DNA of 64,000 bases from Prostheceraeus crozeri (lineage: Eukaryota > Platyhelminthes > Polycladida > Euryleptidae), in contig CAJQUW010007017.1 of the NCBI GenBank assembly GCA_907163375.1, forward strand, positions 248,001 to 312,000, written 5' to 3'. The translations under genes and the position numbers were made by a program. Position 1 is the stretch's first letter, and every line of letters begins with the position of its first letter. The notes below the pieces were generated by a model, which made no database searches, had not been told where the DNA came from, and saw only the letters and a program-made list of their open reading frames with translations. This document shows, piece by piece, positions 12,193 through 24,381 of the stretch.

Positions 12193-12829
12193 TAGTCCGG
12201 CATCCAGAGCGAGTTCCTCTATGGTTACCACTCTATGGCTACTACAAACCTTCCCGTCTGCCGACTTCTACCTGGTTCCTCTTCTTGTCAAGAAAATGCA
12301 TGCAAATCCATTGGGAAGCAGACTGAAGTTTTCCTGTAAAATGAAATTTCTCTGTATTTTCGCTGAATGGGTGAAAGGTATATGTAGAGCTATGACTGTT
12401 GGCATGAAGTGTCCTCTGCCAACGAAACGTTCTCTGCTTTCTGTTTTCCAGAACCATAATTTTTGGCATGAAATGTCTGAAGTCATCAACACCTCTTGTT
12501 ATCATATGCATTTTTCTATTCAGATTTTACAAGCATCCTTAAGTCTCTTAACAAAACACTTAGGCCAATTTTACAATTTTTGCCGCAATTGACTGCATTC
12601 TCGGAAACATCGCCCATCAGAAACATGAAAACAACCCATACACATGATAGGAGATGACATGAAGACATTCCATGCCGAAAATTATGGCTCTATTCTTAGA
12701 AGTCGTCATTTAATCATAGAAAATCTCTCTTTTACAGAAAACTTCAATCTCCTTAGGGTGCACTCAATTCTATGAAAGTCTCACTTTCGGCATCGTTTCC
12801 TGCAGAAACTCGTTCTGGCTCCCGAGCTA
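12193..12829. mobile_element. Fold-back element copy A (TAGTCCGG family)
   Basis: A diverged copy starting TAGTCCGGCATCCAGAGCGA and ending in the inverse (GTTCTGGCTCCCGAGCTA). The arms include the family words CTTCTTGTC, AATCCATTGGGA and CATTCCATGCC. No coding capacity. Flanks are TAA and TGA, so a 3-bp duplication is possible but not exact. Confidence 0.6.
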
Positions 12830-13341
12830 TGAACTTGAAGAATAATTAAATGTCGTCAATTAATCGCAATAGCTTTAGGCACCCTTGTAGTTGATATTCT
12901 CCTGATTGAGTTACATATGTATCTCAATGAGTTACATATGTATCTCAAAATGTCTATATTGTAAATATTTCTTGCAACTCTCACTATCACGATGAATCAT
13001 TGATTGTTGTCAGTGTTTTAGCTAATGATGTGACAGAAGATCAACGGCTTTTGCTCATCTTACGCTAAGCTATCATCACGCAGTGATCTCCTGAATTGAT
13101 CCTTGCATGGCAACGGAAATTTCACCGTCAAAGGTGCATGGAAGAAGGATTAGAGTTACGTCATGAATCCGATTAAAGTCTCTATTCCGGGCCATGCCGA
13201 AGTCCGTCTCTTCATGGATCACATTAAAAATGATTCAAAACGTAGATATCTCATCCAAAAATATGAAAAAATTTCTTGCATCAGAAGCAAGTCACCAATG
13301 ATAATCAAACGTTCAAAACAAGAACATGAGGAAGGAATTCC
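12830..13341. other. Interval without gene; short tandem repeat
   Basis: Mostly plain sequence. At about 12,909-12,950 the 21-bp word TGAGTTACATATGTATCTCA occurs twice in tandem and is itself nearly palindromic. An 80-codon frame (13,163-13,405) shows nothing recognisable and is cut by the hAT element that starts at 13,350. Confidence 0.45.
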
Positions 13342-13349
13342 GTCCAAAC

Positions 13350-15069
13350 CAGGGATTGCACCGGGTCAAGATCCGGATCCAGGATCCAGCGAAGAGCGTT
13401 TATGATGAGATGTTGATGGTCATTACCCTCACAAAAATTCCTCATGATTTTTTATGAGACTTTTACTCGGATTAATTAAATTTAATGCGGATTTGGAACG
13501 TTTTCGCATGAAATATCTCATTAAATTTCATGAGCTTCCTCATGAAAATCTCATTGATTAATTAACAGTTATTCGCAGCTTTTTCAGTTATTGAAGGTTT
13601 CTTGGCCTCCCCCAAAGCATTGCCATGCCATGTCCACAATTCTATTTCAGTATTCGCAAAAATAGACCGCTATTTATCATAATCTTATGGTAAACTGTGA
13701 TTGTATTTTCAACATCTTGCATAGTAATGATAATTGTAAAGTCAAATTATATATGCATCATTTCGAAAATGCTGTTGCACATCGCCATGATACATCCAAT
13801 ATATTTTTATTTTTATCTTTTATAGACTAACCTTGAAGATCTTGATCGATTGAATAATCTTTCTTATGGCTATTTCCTTTCGCGGTAGCATGCATAACTT
13901 ACTACTTATAAGCTAATTTTCACGAAGACCTCATAAATGCTCATGATTTTCTCATGAACGCGATCAAAGCATCATGAGAACATCATGAGTTAAATATTTT
14001 CTTGTGAGAATATCATGAGCCTCATAATGATCTCATGAGCTCTCATAAAAATCTCATGAATCCGCATTAAATTTCATGAGTTCTCATGAACAATTTTCGT
14101 GAGGCTAATGCTGTGGAAAATCCTATTCAACGATAGAAGCTATACGCTCATAAAAGTTATAGAATCTCAAACTTGTTTTTCTCGTTACTCACTTAGAGAT
14201 AGAAGTGGCAGCCAGGAATGCGAATATAAATCTTAATAGAAACGTTTTATCCAGGAATATCTGCAGCTCAGTATTGAATGACTATCTATTAATGTGCAAG
14301 ACAGCTTTCATGCTTTGTTCATTCTAATTGTCATGTTTCCGTTGTAGACTTGTGACCACTGCACCCACTGTACTAATCCACACCAAGGAATGATTGGAGA
14401 TCCATGACTTTCAAAGCTATTAACATGAAAAGGATTCATTGTACTTCTCCAAACATATGATACTGATCCGACTACCTTACACTTACAATAGTTGTAATTA
14501 TTAATACGTCTATAATAGTTGGATATGTGTATATTTGTTAAATAAACACAAACAAAAGCAAGTTTGCTGTCTTTCCTTTCTTTCAATTAAATACACTTGT
14601 TATCGTAGTTGAAATTGTTTTTTTGATTGACAATCATGGTAAATGTAAACTTAATTAATTCTGAACTTCAGTTACAGTTATCATTTCTTAAGAAAGAGTA
14701 CATACTTCTCTATGCTCAGTCTCAGATTGCATTACCGATATTTTAGACACTTGTAATCATCTATTAATATTTAGTAATGATATTTTGTAAAAACGATAAT
14801 AACAACTGAGAACCAGAGTGACAACTGCAATTGGCGATAGCAAAATCCTAGGATTTCAATATCACTTCATTAGTATGTTTTTATTTACTATGAAACGCAT
14901 AATCCCAAGAACCAGACTATTCAATGTTCCATGATAATGAAAACGAATTGCATGCAGTTTTATCACTTTTGATCATAGGATCCGGGATACGCCCAGGCAC
15001 CCGGGTCTAGGATCCGGATCCGGAACCGGGATCCGGGTGGTTGAAAAACCCGGGTATTTGCAATCCCTG
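13350..15069. mobile_element. Non-autonomous hAT element with exact 8-bp duplication
   Basis: The ends are CAGGGATTGCA and TGCAATCCCTG. The flanks are GTCCAAAC at 13,342-13,349 and 15,070-15,077, an exact 8-bp match. Both ends carry CCGGGT and GGATCCGG words; the right end has a run of them (14,980-15,050). No transposase is inside. About 690 bp of the 1,720 bp is a second nested element (13,421-14,110). Confidence 0.85.
13421..14110. mobile_element. CTCATGA-rich inverted-repeat element
   Basis: The unit starts CATTACCCTCACAAAAATT and ends AATTTTCGTGAGGCTAATG, an imperfect inverted pair. Both subterminal zones hold many copies of CTCATGA and its complement TCATGAG, concentrated in the outer 150 bp. 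No reading frame of note. It lies inside the hAT element and so inserted later, unless it is that element's own core. Superfamily unknown. Confidence 0.55.
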
Positions 15070-15187
15070 GTCCAAACACGTTGTCGATTGCATTGGTTTC
15101 AGCGCAAGCGTGAGAGATTCTCATATTCTTCATGACAGACACCCAAGGGACGAACGACTGATGTCTACGAACTTTGGGGCAGACATA

Positions 15188-15914
15188 TAGTCCGGCAGCC
15201 AGAACGAGTTTCTGCATGGAGCGAGGCCGAAAGTGAGACTTTCACAGAATGATGTTCAGCCTATGCCTACTACGAATCGGCAGGTCTGCCGAGTTCTAGT
15301 GAGTTCCTCTTCTTGTCAGACAAGATCAAAGAAAGACACATGTAAATCCAATGGGACGCAGATTGCAGTTTTTGGCTGAAATGAAATATTCTATGTTTTC
15401 TCTGATTAAACGAAAAGTACTAAGACCAGAGTCATATTTTTTTGCCATGGAATGTCTTCAGGCCATTTCCTTTCATGTTCATGCTCCCCTGTCTATAAAG
15501 CTGAACACATTTAGATTTGGCGAGCCTCTTAATGTCTGCAAACACAAACATTTAGAGCAACTTTATCCACATTCAACCACATTCTCACATGCATTGCCGA
15601 TTAAAAGCATGATAATAGCACATGTATATCATGGGAAATGACTTGAAGACATTCCATGCAAAAATTATAACTCTGACCTTAGTACTTTTCGCTTAATCAG
15701 AGAAAACATAGAATATTTCATTTCAGCCAAAAACTGCAATCTGCGTCCCATTGGATTTACATGTGTTTCTTTTCGATTCTGTCTGACAAGAAGAGGAACT
15801 CACTAGAACTCGGCAGACGTGCAGATTCGAAGTAGGCATAGGCTGTACATCATTCTGTGAAAGTCTCACTTTCGGCCTCGCTCCCTGCAAAAACTCGCTC
15901 TAGCTGCCGGACTA
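15188..15914. mobile_element. Fold-back element copy B, most complete
   Basis: A 727-bp unit starting TAGTCCGGCAGCCAGAACGA and ending in the inverse, CCGGACTA. The arms of about 280 bp pair with each other (left to about 15,465, right from about 15,635), leaving a middle of about 170 bp. ATA lies outside both ends (15,185-15,187 and 15,915-15,917), a 3-bp duplication. Non-coding. The long pairing arms are what fold-back elements show; the superfamily is unknown. Confidence 0.75.
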
Positions 15915-16519
15915 ATAGATGATTACTAGAAACTGAAAGCTAATTCTAATTTCAATAAATTGACTTCTCATGAATTCCAGTTTCGATAAATTGATGTCTC
16001 AGCAATTCCATTTCCACACAATTCATTTGCGTTGAATCGATGAAAAATGTCATGTGTAGAACCATGACTCTTTGCTTGACGTGTCTTAAAATCGCTTCCT
16101 ATGATGAAATACAAAGCAAGATGGTTCCGCGGAAACAAATCAATACGTTATTATTAGTTCGCAAACCTGTAGAGTGTCTCAGTGCGAAATGGCTTAGGCA
16201 ACAAATTGTGCAGTCAGACAGCAACACAGACAATGACAAATTGACAGTGGATCAATAGCGTAATACACTTTGGAGAGTAATTGAACAAGTCAATCCCGCA
16301 AAAGGGATGAAGAAAGTGCACATTAAAAGCACATAAAATCGGTGCAAATTAGAACTTTTACAAAGTAAAATCAATGTATAGTATACACATACATAAAATG
16401 TTGTGTGTAAAACGAAGTAAAGGAAAATACATGAAAAAAGACAAAGAAAAATAATGGAGAAAGTTCAAAACCGCAAGAAATTTCTTTTGCCATTAAAGCA
16501 ATTCATCAAAATTTGCGTA
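15915..16519. other. Interval without recognised content
   Basis: Plain AT-rich DNA. A 72-codon frame at 16,040-16,258 has no recognisable motif. I see no repeat boundary. Confidence 0.4.
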
Positions 16520-16757
16520 GGCATAGTACTCTTCATCCATTTACACAAAACATAGAAATACTCATTTTTGCCGAAACCTGCAGTCTGATTCCTATTGAAT
16601 TTATCGGTGCCATCTTTGATCCTGTCAGACAAGAAGAGGAACCAGGTAGACCTCGGCAGATTCCCAGATTCGTAGTAGGCATAGGATGTACAGCATTCTG
16701 TGAAAGTTTCATTTTCGGCCTCTTTCACTGCAGAAACTCGCTGTGGCTGCCGGACTA
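16520..16757. repeat. Fold-back element copy C, one arm only
   Basis: A single diverged arm of the TAGTCCGG family ending GGCTGCCGGACTA. Beyond the end, the sequence CAACGCAATTAGTAAG...GTTGCTACCACG resembles the DNA just left of copy A in reverse, so the two copies share outside sequence as well. In this sense the shared part looks like a tRNA A box. Confidence 0.55.
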
Positions 16758-18889
16758 CCAACGCAATTAGTAAGTGCACTCACTGTGTTGCTACCACGTC
16801 GTTCTTAAAAAACCATAAAAAATATTCGTTTATTTCCCACTATAATTAGTTAAATAATGCATGAGGAAATGTAGCAATGCTTTTGCTCTTTTACGTTAAG
16901 ATTCGATATTCTAAGATACCCTGTTTACTCATGGATTGATGACCGTGTATAATACTGATAAATATTGCTAGAAGCAAATTTAGCAGAGGCAAGTGATGAC
17001 GAAAAGAAGCTCCGAGGTTATATTGTTCGGAAATAAGTGTTTACATATGTCGGATACACGTGCATGAATCTTGCATCTCCAAGCTTGTCGTTGGGAATGG
17101 GCTACCAAAAATCCAGCCCAATCCCAATAAGCCCTCTCCCAACAAAATATACATGTAATCGTTGACATTTGCCAGTACGTTACAAATGTTTTCGGGCTGT
17201 ACTGAGCAGTTCATTTTGCTGTGTCTTCAGTCTGACCTTGCCTCCACTTGCCTCTCTCGAATTCGAGCATTGAGAGCTCTCAATGTGATTCACACAAATT
17301 GGCAGTCAGCTTTAACCCTACTCTATGGCTTTAACTTCCCTAGTTGCTAAAAATAAAGCTACTGAAAAAAAGGTAGCAGCTATGTAATAGGATGTATAGG
17401 CCTTTACAATCCGCCTGTACGTTGTCTTGTGCTTCGCCGCTTCTGTAATTAAGCTATACATTGCAAGCTATTCAGGCCTATTTAACCGTGTAAGCCGCTG
17501 TCTACTGCCTGTTGCCTATTGTACGTGTGAGCTCGTGTAGCGAGCTGTCTATTAGCATCGCATTATCCGATATAGGCTTGATCAATACGAAATGTGTTTG
17601 TAGTTCATACATACATATTAGCCATACACGTAAGCCCCCATAAGCTCTTATGTGAAGGCAGTCTTGGTGCAAAATATAGTCATGCAGTAGGCCTATCATA
17701 CATAATAATGTAAAATTAATTAAAGCGCCTATTACCATTAAGGCCAGTATAGTCCTAGGCCTTTCTCGGTGGACCTCGTCAATTCAAAAGGCATCACATA
17801 TGGTAGGCCTAAGTAGTAAGCCCCGATGCAGCTTGGGGTCAAATTACGCATGCTTTTAGCTTCAAGGCAGGCTATTAGGACTTTAATTGGGATCCCAAAG
17901 GAATTCTCATTGGGATTGGGCTGGAAATTCATCCAAACGGCAAGCCTGCTAACATCGATTGAATGACTGATCTGAGAAAGTATTTGATCATGCAGAAGCT
18001 CGCTCTGAGGATTCTATTGACTGGATATTTTTTTTGATTTCTTTATAAGAGAGTTCAGTACTGTCACCGACGGATGTACGTCACTATTGGCATCTGTCTT
18101 TGGCTACAGGATGTGACACGCAACAAATTGCAACAAATCGGGAAAATTGCAGTAAATATCAAGGCCATCAACTGAAAGGTGACCAATGTCTGCTCAGGCT
18201 CCTTAATCCCGGCTAAACAGAGTCCTTCAAGAGCTCAGAACATGAAGTAATAATTCAGCATATTGATGAAAAATATTGCTAATAAATGAATAAATAAACT
18301 AGTCATTAATCCAAATATTTTGTGGTTCTACCCTGATGGTGAATGATATCACTGATTCACCTCGGGATTGATGTCATCAAATTATCGATTAAAGGCTGAT
18401 AAATTTTGCGAAGACAATACAAATCTCGTGGACTTTGATTGTCAGATTTTAGCCAAAGCTTCACTCAGTCGTCGCTATCTGTCCGGGGAAATGAATATGA
18501 ATCTGACCAGATTGTGATTTCATTTGCTCCGCCAATGGCAATGACTCATCGCCCATCTCAATCAAGCTTCAAATTTGAGAACGAACATTTCAATTTGAGA
18601 TGTCCGTTTAGACGATTCAATGAACCTTCGTCGATTCGCTGACTTGGATGTCGATTAATCAACACCCGCAGCCATTTCTGTTAAAGACAGGCCAGGAACA
18701 AATTTCAAATGTCTCGTGATTCGCCGGTCTCTTCATTTAGATGTCTTGTGCGACCTACAAGAGCCTTCAGTACAATAAAACCGGAAAATTCATTATTTCT
18801 GGAAGCTAGTGTTTGAAGGCCTAAAAAGCCGGCCAATTTTTTCTTCACTACTTATTTCTGTTGCATTACTTAGAGTTATTATCACCAAA
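16758..18889. other. 2.1 kb without recognised content
   Basis: No gene, RNA gene or clear repeat. A 17-bp word at 17,112-17,128 (TCCAGCCCAATCCCAAT) recurs inverted at 17,909-17,925, but the sequences outside it do not match. GGCCTA words are common, which is a trait of the genome at large. Confidence 0.45.
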
Positions 18890-20370
18890 CTTTGTACTAA
18901 AGGTTGTAATGATTGCTCAATATACGCTTATATATATATATATATTCCTTCTTTTGTCTTTGAATTTCATATTCCAATAAATTCGACCGAAATTGTTCAG
19001 TAAATTTTTTGTTGTTCAAGTTCTCATCATGTAGTTTTATGTTCGTATATTTTGGTAATAAGTCATTTTCTTTGCAAATGTTGTTGTAATTGATATCAAG
19101 ACTTAATTTTATGCATTTGTGAAAAGATCTTTCGGTTTTTCTGTATTGACTTTTTCTTCTGGTGCTAGTGTTCGCAAGATAATAAAATAATACCATTTTA
19201 TAGCAAAGTAGTTCGTATTGTTACAGGACGTTTCGGACGGTAACGACCGGTCCATTTTCAAGCTTACAATGACTACAAAATTATTGCAAATGAGATTTAG
19301 ATGGAAATCTCTGATATAGTTATGTACAATGATGCAATAATGATATGTGAAAAAGATCATGGACATCTTAACAAGTCAAAACTCCAACATAATGTAAATA
19401 GAAAATCAGACATCAAGATATATATTGCTTTCCTTAATTATAGCACATTAAGGCGCCGAGTCAGTCCTTTGTCTCTGATATTTAGAGAAGGGCATCCATT
19501 CTTTATAAGAATTGCCTCGGCGATCTGCAGACTATTTGTGTCTGGGAATAGTCTCAATATTTCCATTCGATCAATTACTCCTTTTGTTTTGATGTCATGT
19601 TGCACAATTGAATGATTTTTTATGGATCCATTGTTTTCGTGTTGTTTCCTTCTTACTTTCAGTTCATTTGTTGTCTAACCAATATATTGAGCTCTGTTAC
19701 AAGAACTCTCTTGGCACGTGTATTGGTATACAATATTATGATCAGAACTCCACTTGTCCTCCTTTGTTTTTATTGCGTTGGTCAGTTTAATGTTTTTGTA
19801 ATATATTCTCGAATTGATTCGACAATTTTCAATCCTTGATTCGGTGCTATCACTTACAATTTTGATCAAACGCTTTTCTTCAATTTGATAATTCGACGTC
19901 AATTGACCTTTGTAATAAAATATGATTTTACTCTTATCATCTTGTTCGCTCTTTTTGTTGTTAAGATATGTATTCATAATTGAATTCAACTCTTTGTCAA
20001 AATAGATGATTGGATAATTGCTGTTTGCTGAAATCCGCTTGATTTTCTCAATTTCTTGATGAAAAGCTTGCCAAGTTGAGCAAGTAAATGTAGCTCTTGA
20101 TTACTGAAATCCTGTATCTATGAGCAGTAAAGGAAGCAAAGTCCAAGCAATAGTTTGCAACCGCCGATTTACGATAATGAAAATGACTTATTACCAAAAT
20201 ATACGAACATAAAACTACATCACAAGAACCTGAACAACAAAAAATTTACAGAACAATTTCGGTCGGATTTAGTGGAATACGAAATTCAAAGACAAAAGAA
20301 GGAATGAGTATTAATTCAGAAAGAATTGGCTATTTCTCTTATTTATATATATATATATATATATACTTGG
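18890..20370 (-). mobile_element. Penelope-like element remnant
   Basis: A non-LTR retroelement of the Penelope group, minus strand. The part at about 19,440-20,130 encodes the C-terminal region with KLTNAIKTKEDKWSSDHN, a CQESSC cysteine pair and YIG, the start of a GIY-YIG nuclease, then IAEAILIK. About 19,200-19,270 has the typical 3' part (ACCGGTCGTTACCG, GAAACGTCCTG). The N-terminal reverse transcriptase is missing. A leader segment coding ENDLLPKYTNIKLH appears twice in opposite senses, at about 18,905-19,075 (minus) and 20,190-20,310 (plus), each next to a TA run. Inverted leader pieces of this kind are known for Penelope insertions. Confidence 0.7.
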
Positions 20371-21539
20371 AGTTGACCATAAAAAAAGGACCACCTAAAT
20401 CCTATCAAACTTCAACCGATTCTCCTGCCTTTCAGTCGCATTTTACATTGATAGGCTATAAACCATTCAAGAGTTTATATTCTCTGCTTTTCAATGAGCC
20501 ATTGTACATTTGTATCCGTCATTGTTTTAGGGTCGACAGAGGTCAAAATGTGATAATCGTCACTACTAGAAATCTCAAGTTTTAAATGTGAAAACATGTG
20601 AGCATGACAATGAATCAAGCATTCTTTTGATGTATTGTTCGTCGAAATGGGTGCACTTTTAGACAAGTTATGATATGACAAATTCATTGCATAATTTCCT
20701 GTTTCTGTTGATTGTTGAAAAGTTGTTTGCATCTTCTGTCGCTAACAAGGTCATTTTCAAGGTTTTAATATCTATGGTGTCTGTACGTCTGCATAGCCAG
20801 ATCAAAGTTTTGATCCAGATAAGTTCTAAACAAAATTTCCATTCGGTTTTGAATTATGTCATGATGAGCTGTGATGACCAATTCGAATCTTGGGAAAGTG
20901 TTTTTTGAAAGGCAAAGTCTCTGCTGTTTTTGTCAGCAGGACCGTCCCAACGGCTAGTTATCCGAAAAGCACCGGTCGGAGTCCCAACTAACGTTTCTTC
21001 CTTTCCAGAAAAGTTGGATCCGGTCGGAATAGAAAGACATGTTTTCGAACAGATCGAATGATCATTCGCCTGGTAAGAAACGACACTTCTCCGTCTTCAA
21101 GGTTTCAAAATATTAGTGACCACCAGCGAATTTACCATGTGTCCTTTGAAGGGCCAACTGGCTCTACAGAGCCGCTGAACAAAAAAAAATTTTAAACACC
21201 TTTATATTCATTTATCTGACAAATTTGTAATTGCAATTGACAAAACTTCATTAAATGAGACAAAATGTAGGTGGTCCACTCTTTGTTGATTTTGGTCCAC
21301 TACATGTGAATAACCTACACATGTATACATTTTCTTTAGACGTGGGAGCTGCTATTGAGCGCGAATTTCAATGCGAAGCGTGTCAGTTTCATTAAACTAG
21401 TTTTCACAAATTAGGTACAAATAGTCGTCAAGAACACCAATCGAGAGTCAATAAGGATAGCACACGGACTGAGGCCCCAAAGAAGTGATTAAATAACTAC
21501 TTTTTAACATTGCAGTACTAGACAAGTTTCGCATTGTAG
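20371..21539. other. 1.2 kb without recognised content
   Basis: No family motif in any frame. GGACCACC near 20,385 and GGTGGTCC near 21,270 are inverse words but are not extended by further match. A GC-richer patch lies at about 20,935-21,020. Confidence 0.4.
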
Positions 21540-22375
21540 TAGGGGAGAGTGGGGCAGAACGGAACAATTCGATATTTCTTTGTTTTTATCGTCTGTTTGT
21601 CTGGACCACGGTTTATAATGTAATATATAGTGACTTTTATATACTCAACACGTCTATCTTATCATAATGTGGGAATTCAAGTTTTGTGCCTCCAAAGTAA
21701 TATTTTGGGGCTTTTGATGTAATATTTGCATCTTCCAATATAACGGAAATAGGTAGGCTACTTTGTAAGGATTTTGATGCATTCCTGATGTCAGATCCTA
21801 TAAGTAGTGATTATGAAGACATTCTAATCGTGTAGAAAGCAAAGAGGAGGCAAGAGTTTGGTTAAAATTCAAAAATCACAAAAAGTATCGATAATGGGGC
21901 AGAACCGAATCAGACGGAACAACCTGCTCCGTTCTGCCCCGCGGTGTTTTACACTTCCACACCCTTTCTTGCTGGTATACTGTTATTTTGTTTATAGTTC
22001 TTCACGTGATGCGGCAGTGTGTGAATGAAAGTACATAGGCTACATACAAACTCTACATGCAGAGTTTGAATTATGCAAGCTCGCAGTCGGATATGATTCC
22101 TCGTAATTTGATTAACAAGGCCATTTAGTCAACATAAAACTTCAATACACACTTCATAGCATGTTTTGCATAATGTAAGCTGCACTGTATAGTTCACGTT
22201 TCAACCTGAAGAGTATTTCTATGATACGAGTATATTGTTCGATACCTATGATTCGAGAAACTTTTTCCAAATTCAAAATGAATTGAAATACAGGGATTCG
22301 ATAACACAAGCGAAGCAATACAGCAAAGCAATATTCATTCATCGTTTCGACGTGTTGTAATGGTGCGAAATTACA

Positions 22376-24381
22376 TAAGAAGAACGAGTCGCGGAAAATG
22401 GAGCGAAAAGTCCATGAAGCTTGCGATCGATTATGTGACCAACAAAAAAATGACAATGAGACAAGCTTCAAATACATGGGATTCCCATTCCAACGCTGCA
22501 TAGACACTTACAAGGACCCGTTCAACAAATGGGACGATATCAGCCTGTGTTCAACTGTGAATTCGAAGGAATTTTGGTGCAGCATCTTTTGTGTCTCAAT
22601 GAACAGTTTTATGGCCTGTCAACTAAAGATGTTCGACGTATTGCTTACGAATTGGCAGAATCCTTAAATCTGCCACATCCCTTCAACGACAAGCAAGGAT
22701 GTGCCGGAAAGGACTTGGCGTCGTCGTTTATGAGGAGAAATGAACTTGTCATCAGAAAGCCTGAGCCAACCAGTGTGGCGCGAGCATCCGGCTTTAATCC
22801 TCATGAAGTTGATAAATTTTTCAAGATATTGAGAACATGCCTTGATTTACATGGATACGGACCCCATCAAATTTGGAACGTGGATGAAAGCGGACTTACC
22901 AATGTCCAAACGCCCAACAAGATCATTGCAAAAAGAGGGGTAAAACAAGTGGCGAAAATAACGAGTGCTGGGAAGGGTCAGACTGTCACGGTGGTGTGCG
23001 CCATGAATACTGCTGGGACGTACATCCCCCTCTGCTGATATTTCCGCGAAAAAGGAAAAATGAGACATTGCTGAAAGGAGCACCCGTGAATAGTGTCATG
23101 GAGGTGTCAGACAATGGTTGGATCACACAGGAAATCTTCCTCAAATGGATGAAGCAATTCATTGAGTTCGCCAACCCTGCTGCCAACAACAAGCAACTGA
23201 CAATTCTTGACGGTTACGTGAGTCACATATCCTTGGAGTTCATACAGCTAGCAAGAAAGAACTATTGTGAAGTCATCTGCTTGCCTCCTCACTGTACTCA
23301 CAAAATTCAACCACTAGACCGGGTCTTCTACGGCTCCTTAAAATCAAATTACAACATAGAGGCTGACAAGTGGCTGCTCAATCACCCCGGTAAGCGTATA
23401 ACAATGTATGAAATCAGTGAAATCTTCGGCAATGCGTATCATTCAACTGCAACGATACAGAAATGCATAACGGGATTCGCTTGCACAGGAATCTATCCAT
23501 TCAACCCGGATGTGTTTACACACGAAGACTTCGCTCCATCTTTAGTGCATTTACCGGAGATAGAGATAATCGATTTGACACCCAATTACGGCAGTGAATC
23601 CGCCTTCGCACCGGCCCCAACCAGCTCCGCCGCCTCCGCACCTGCCCCAGCCAGCTCCGCCGCCTCCGCACCTGCCCCAGCGAGCTCCGCCGCCTCCGCA
23701 CCGGCCCCAACCAGCTCCGCCGCCTCCGCACCGGCCGCAGCGAGCTCCGCCGCCTCCGCACCTGCCACAAGGTCTCCCATTTCTTTGGGTGGTAGTCCGT
23801 CGAGTCATGATTTTTCAACAACTGAAGCGACTCTCTCCTGCACCACGGGTTACGCGCATCTTGCCAACACTAATAGGAGAAAGCGAAGGATTCAAAGTGC
23901 CAGCCTGCTGACTGAAATAAGCATCGGTAAGTTCCAGAGTTTATCTGCACTACATGTAGCCTACGTGTATGTACAATTGTACATGTATAGTTTGGTGTAG
24001 TCTTCAAGCCTGAACAAGATATGATATTCTGTTTCAGAGCAATCTGCGACAGGAGAGGGAACTCACAATGATTCATCAACACCTGCTCCAACCAGCTCTG
24101 CTGTCCCTGCACCTTCTGCAACAAGGTCTGCCGCCACTGTACCTTCTCCAACAAGCTCTGCCGCCCCTTCAGCAGTGGTCCCAACTTGCTCTTATTACTG
24201 TGGACGGAAGACGAGGGGAGACAAGAAACAGACAGCGAAGACAAGTTGTCCGGTGTGTGATTTGCCCTACTATTCATCTACCGGCCTTGACTGGTTTCTG
24301 TGTACTGAATGTTGTAAATGGGTTTGTGAGGAATGTTTTGGTAACAGTCTCTGCCAGACATGTCTGTTGAAATCTTTGTAA
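22376..24381 (+). pseudogene. Tigger-type transposase, two exons, two frameshifts
   Basis: DDD-type transposase of the pogo group. It opens with a psq-like helix-turn-helix (WSEKSMKLAIDYV, then MTMRQAS) and, after a frameshift near 22,480, TLHRHLQG. The catalytic boxes are NVDESGLTN, ILDGYVSH and KIQPLDR. A second frameshift lies near 23,030. After FACTGIYPFNP, a 30-bp minisatellite (23,610-23,765) codes a SAPAPASSAA repeat of about five units. A GT-AG intron (23,927-24,037) joins in frame to exon 2, which ends in a zinc-binding tail (CPVCDLPYY, CTECCKWVCEEC, CQTC) at the stop 24,379-24,381. The upstream start is unclear: the frame is open before 22,398. Confidence 0.88.
23610..23765 (+). repeat. 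30-bp coding minisatellite
   Basis: Five and a part units of TCCGCACCNGCCCCANCCAG plus CTCCGCCGCC. All units are multiples of three and code an Ala/Pro/Ser linker between the catalytic core and the C-terminal zinc tail of the transposase. The 30-bp period allows copy number to change without loss of frame. The antisense frames look long only because of this repeat. Confidence 0.85.

Noticed and set aside
17112-17925. Inverse 17-bp words flanking about 780 bp
   Set aside because: Considered as terminal repeats, but the sequence outside and inside the words does not match and no target duplication is present.
20385-21275. GGACCACC and GGTGGTCC as ends of an element
   Set aside because: The match is eight bases only, with no flanking duplication.
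23516-23821. Long antisense frames rich in Ala/Glu or Arg/Gly over the Tigger gene
   Set aside because: They mirror the 30-bp coding repeat of the plus strand; a repeat with a period divisible by three keeps all frames open.
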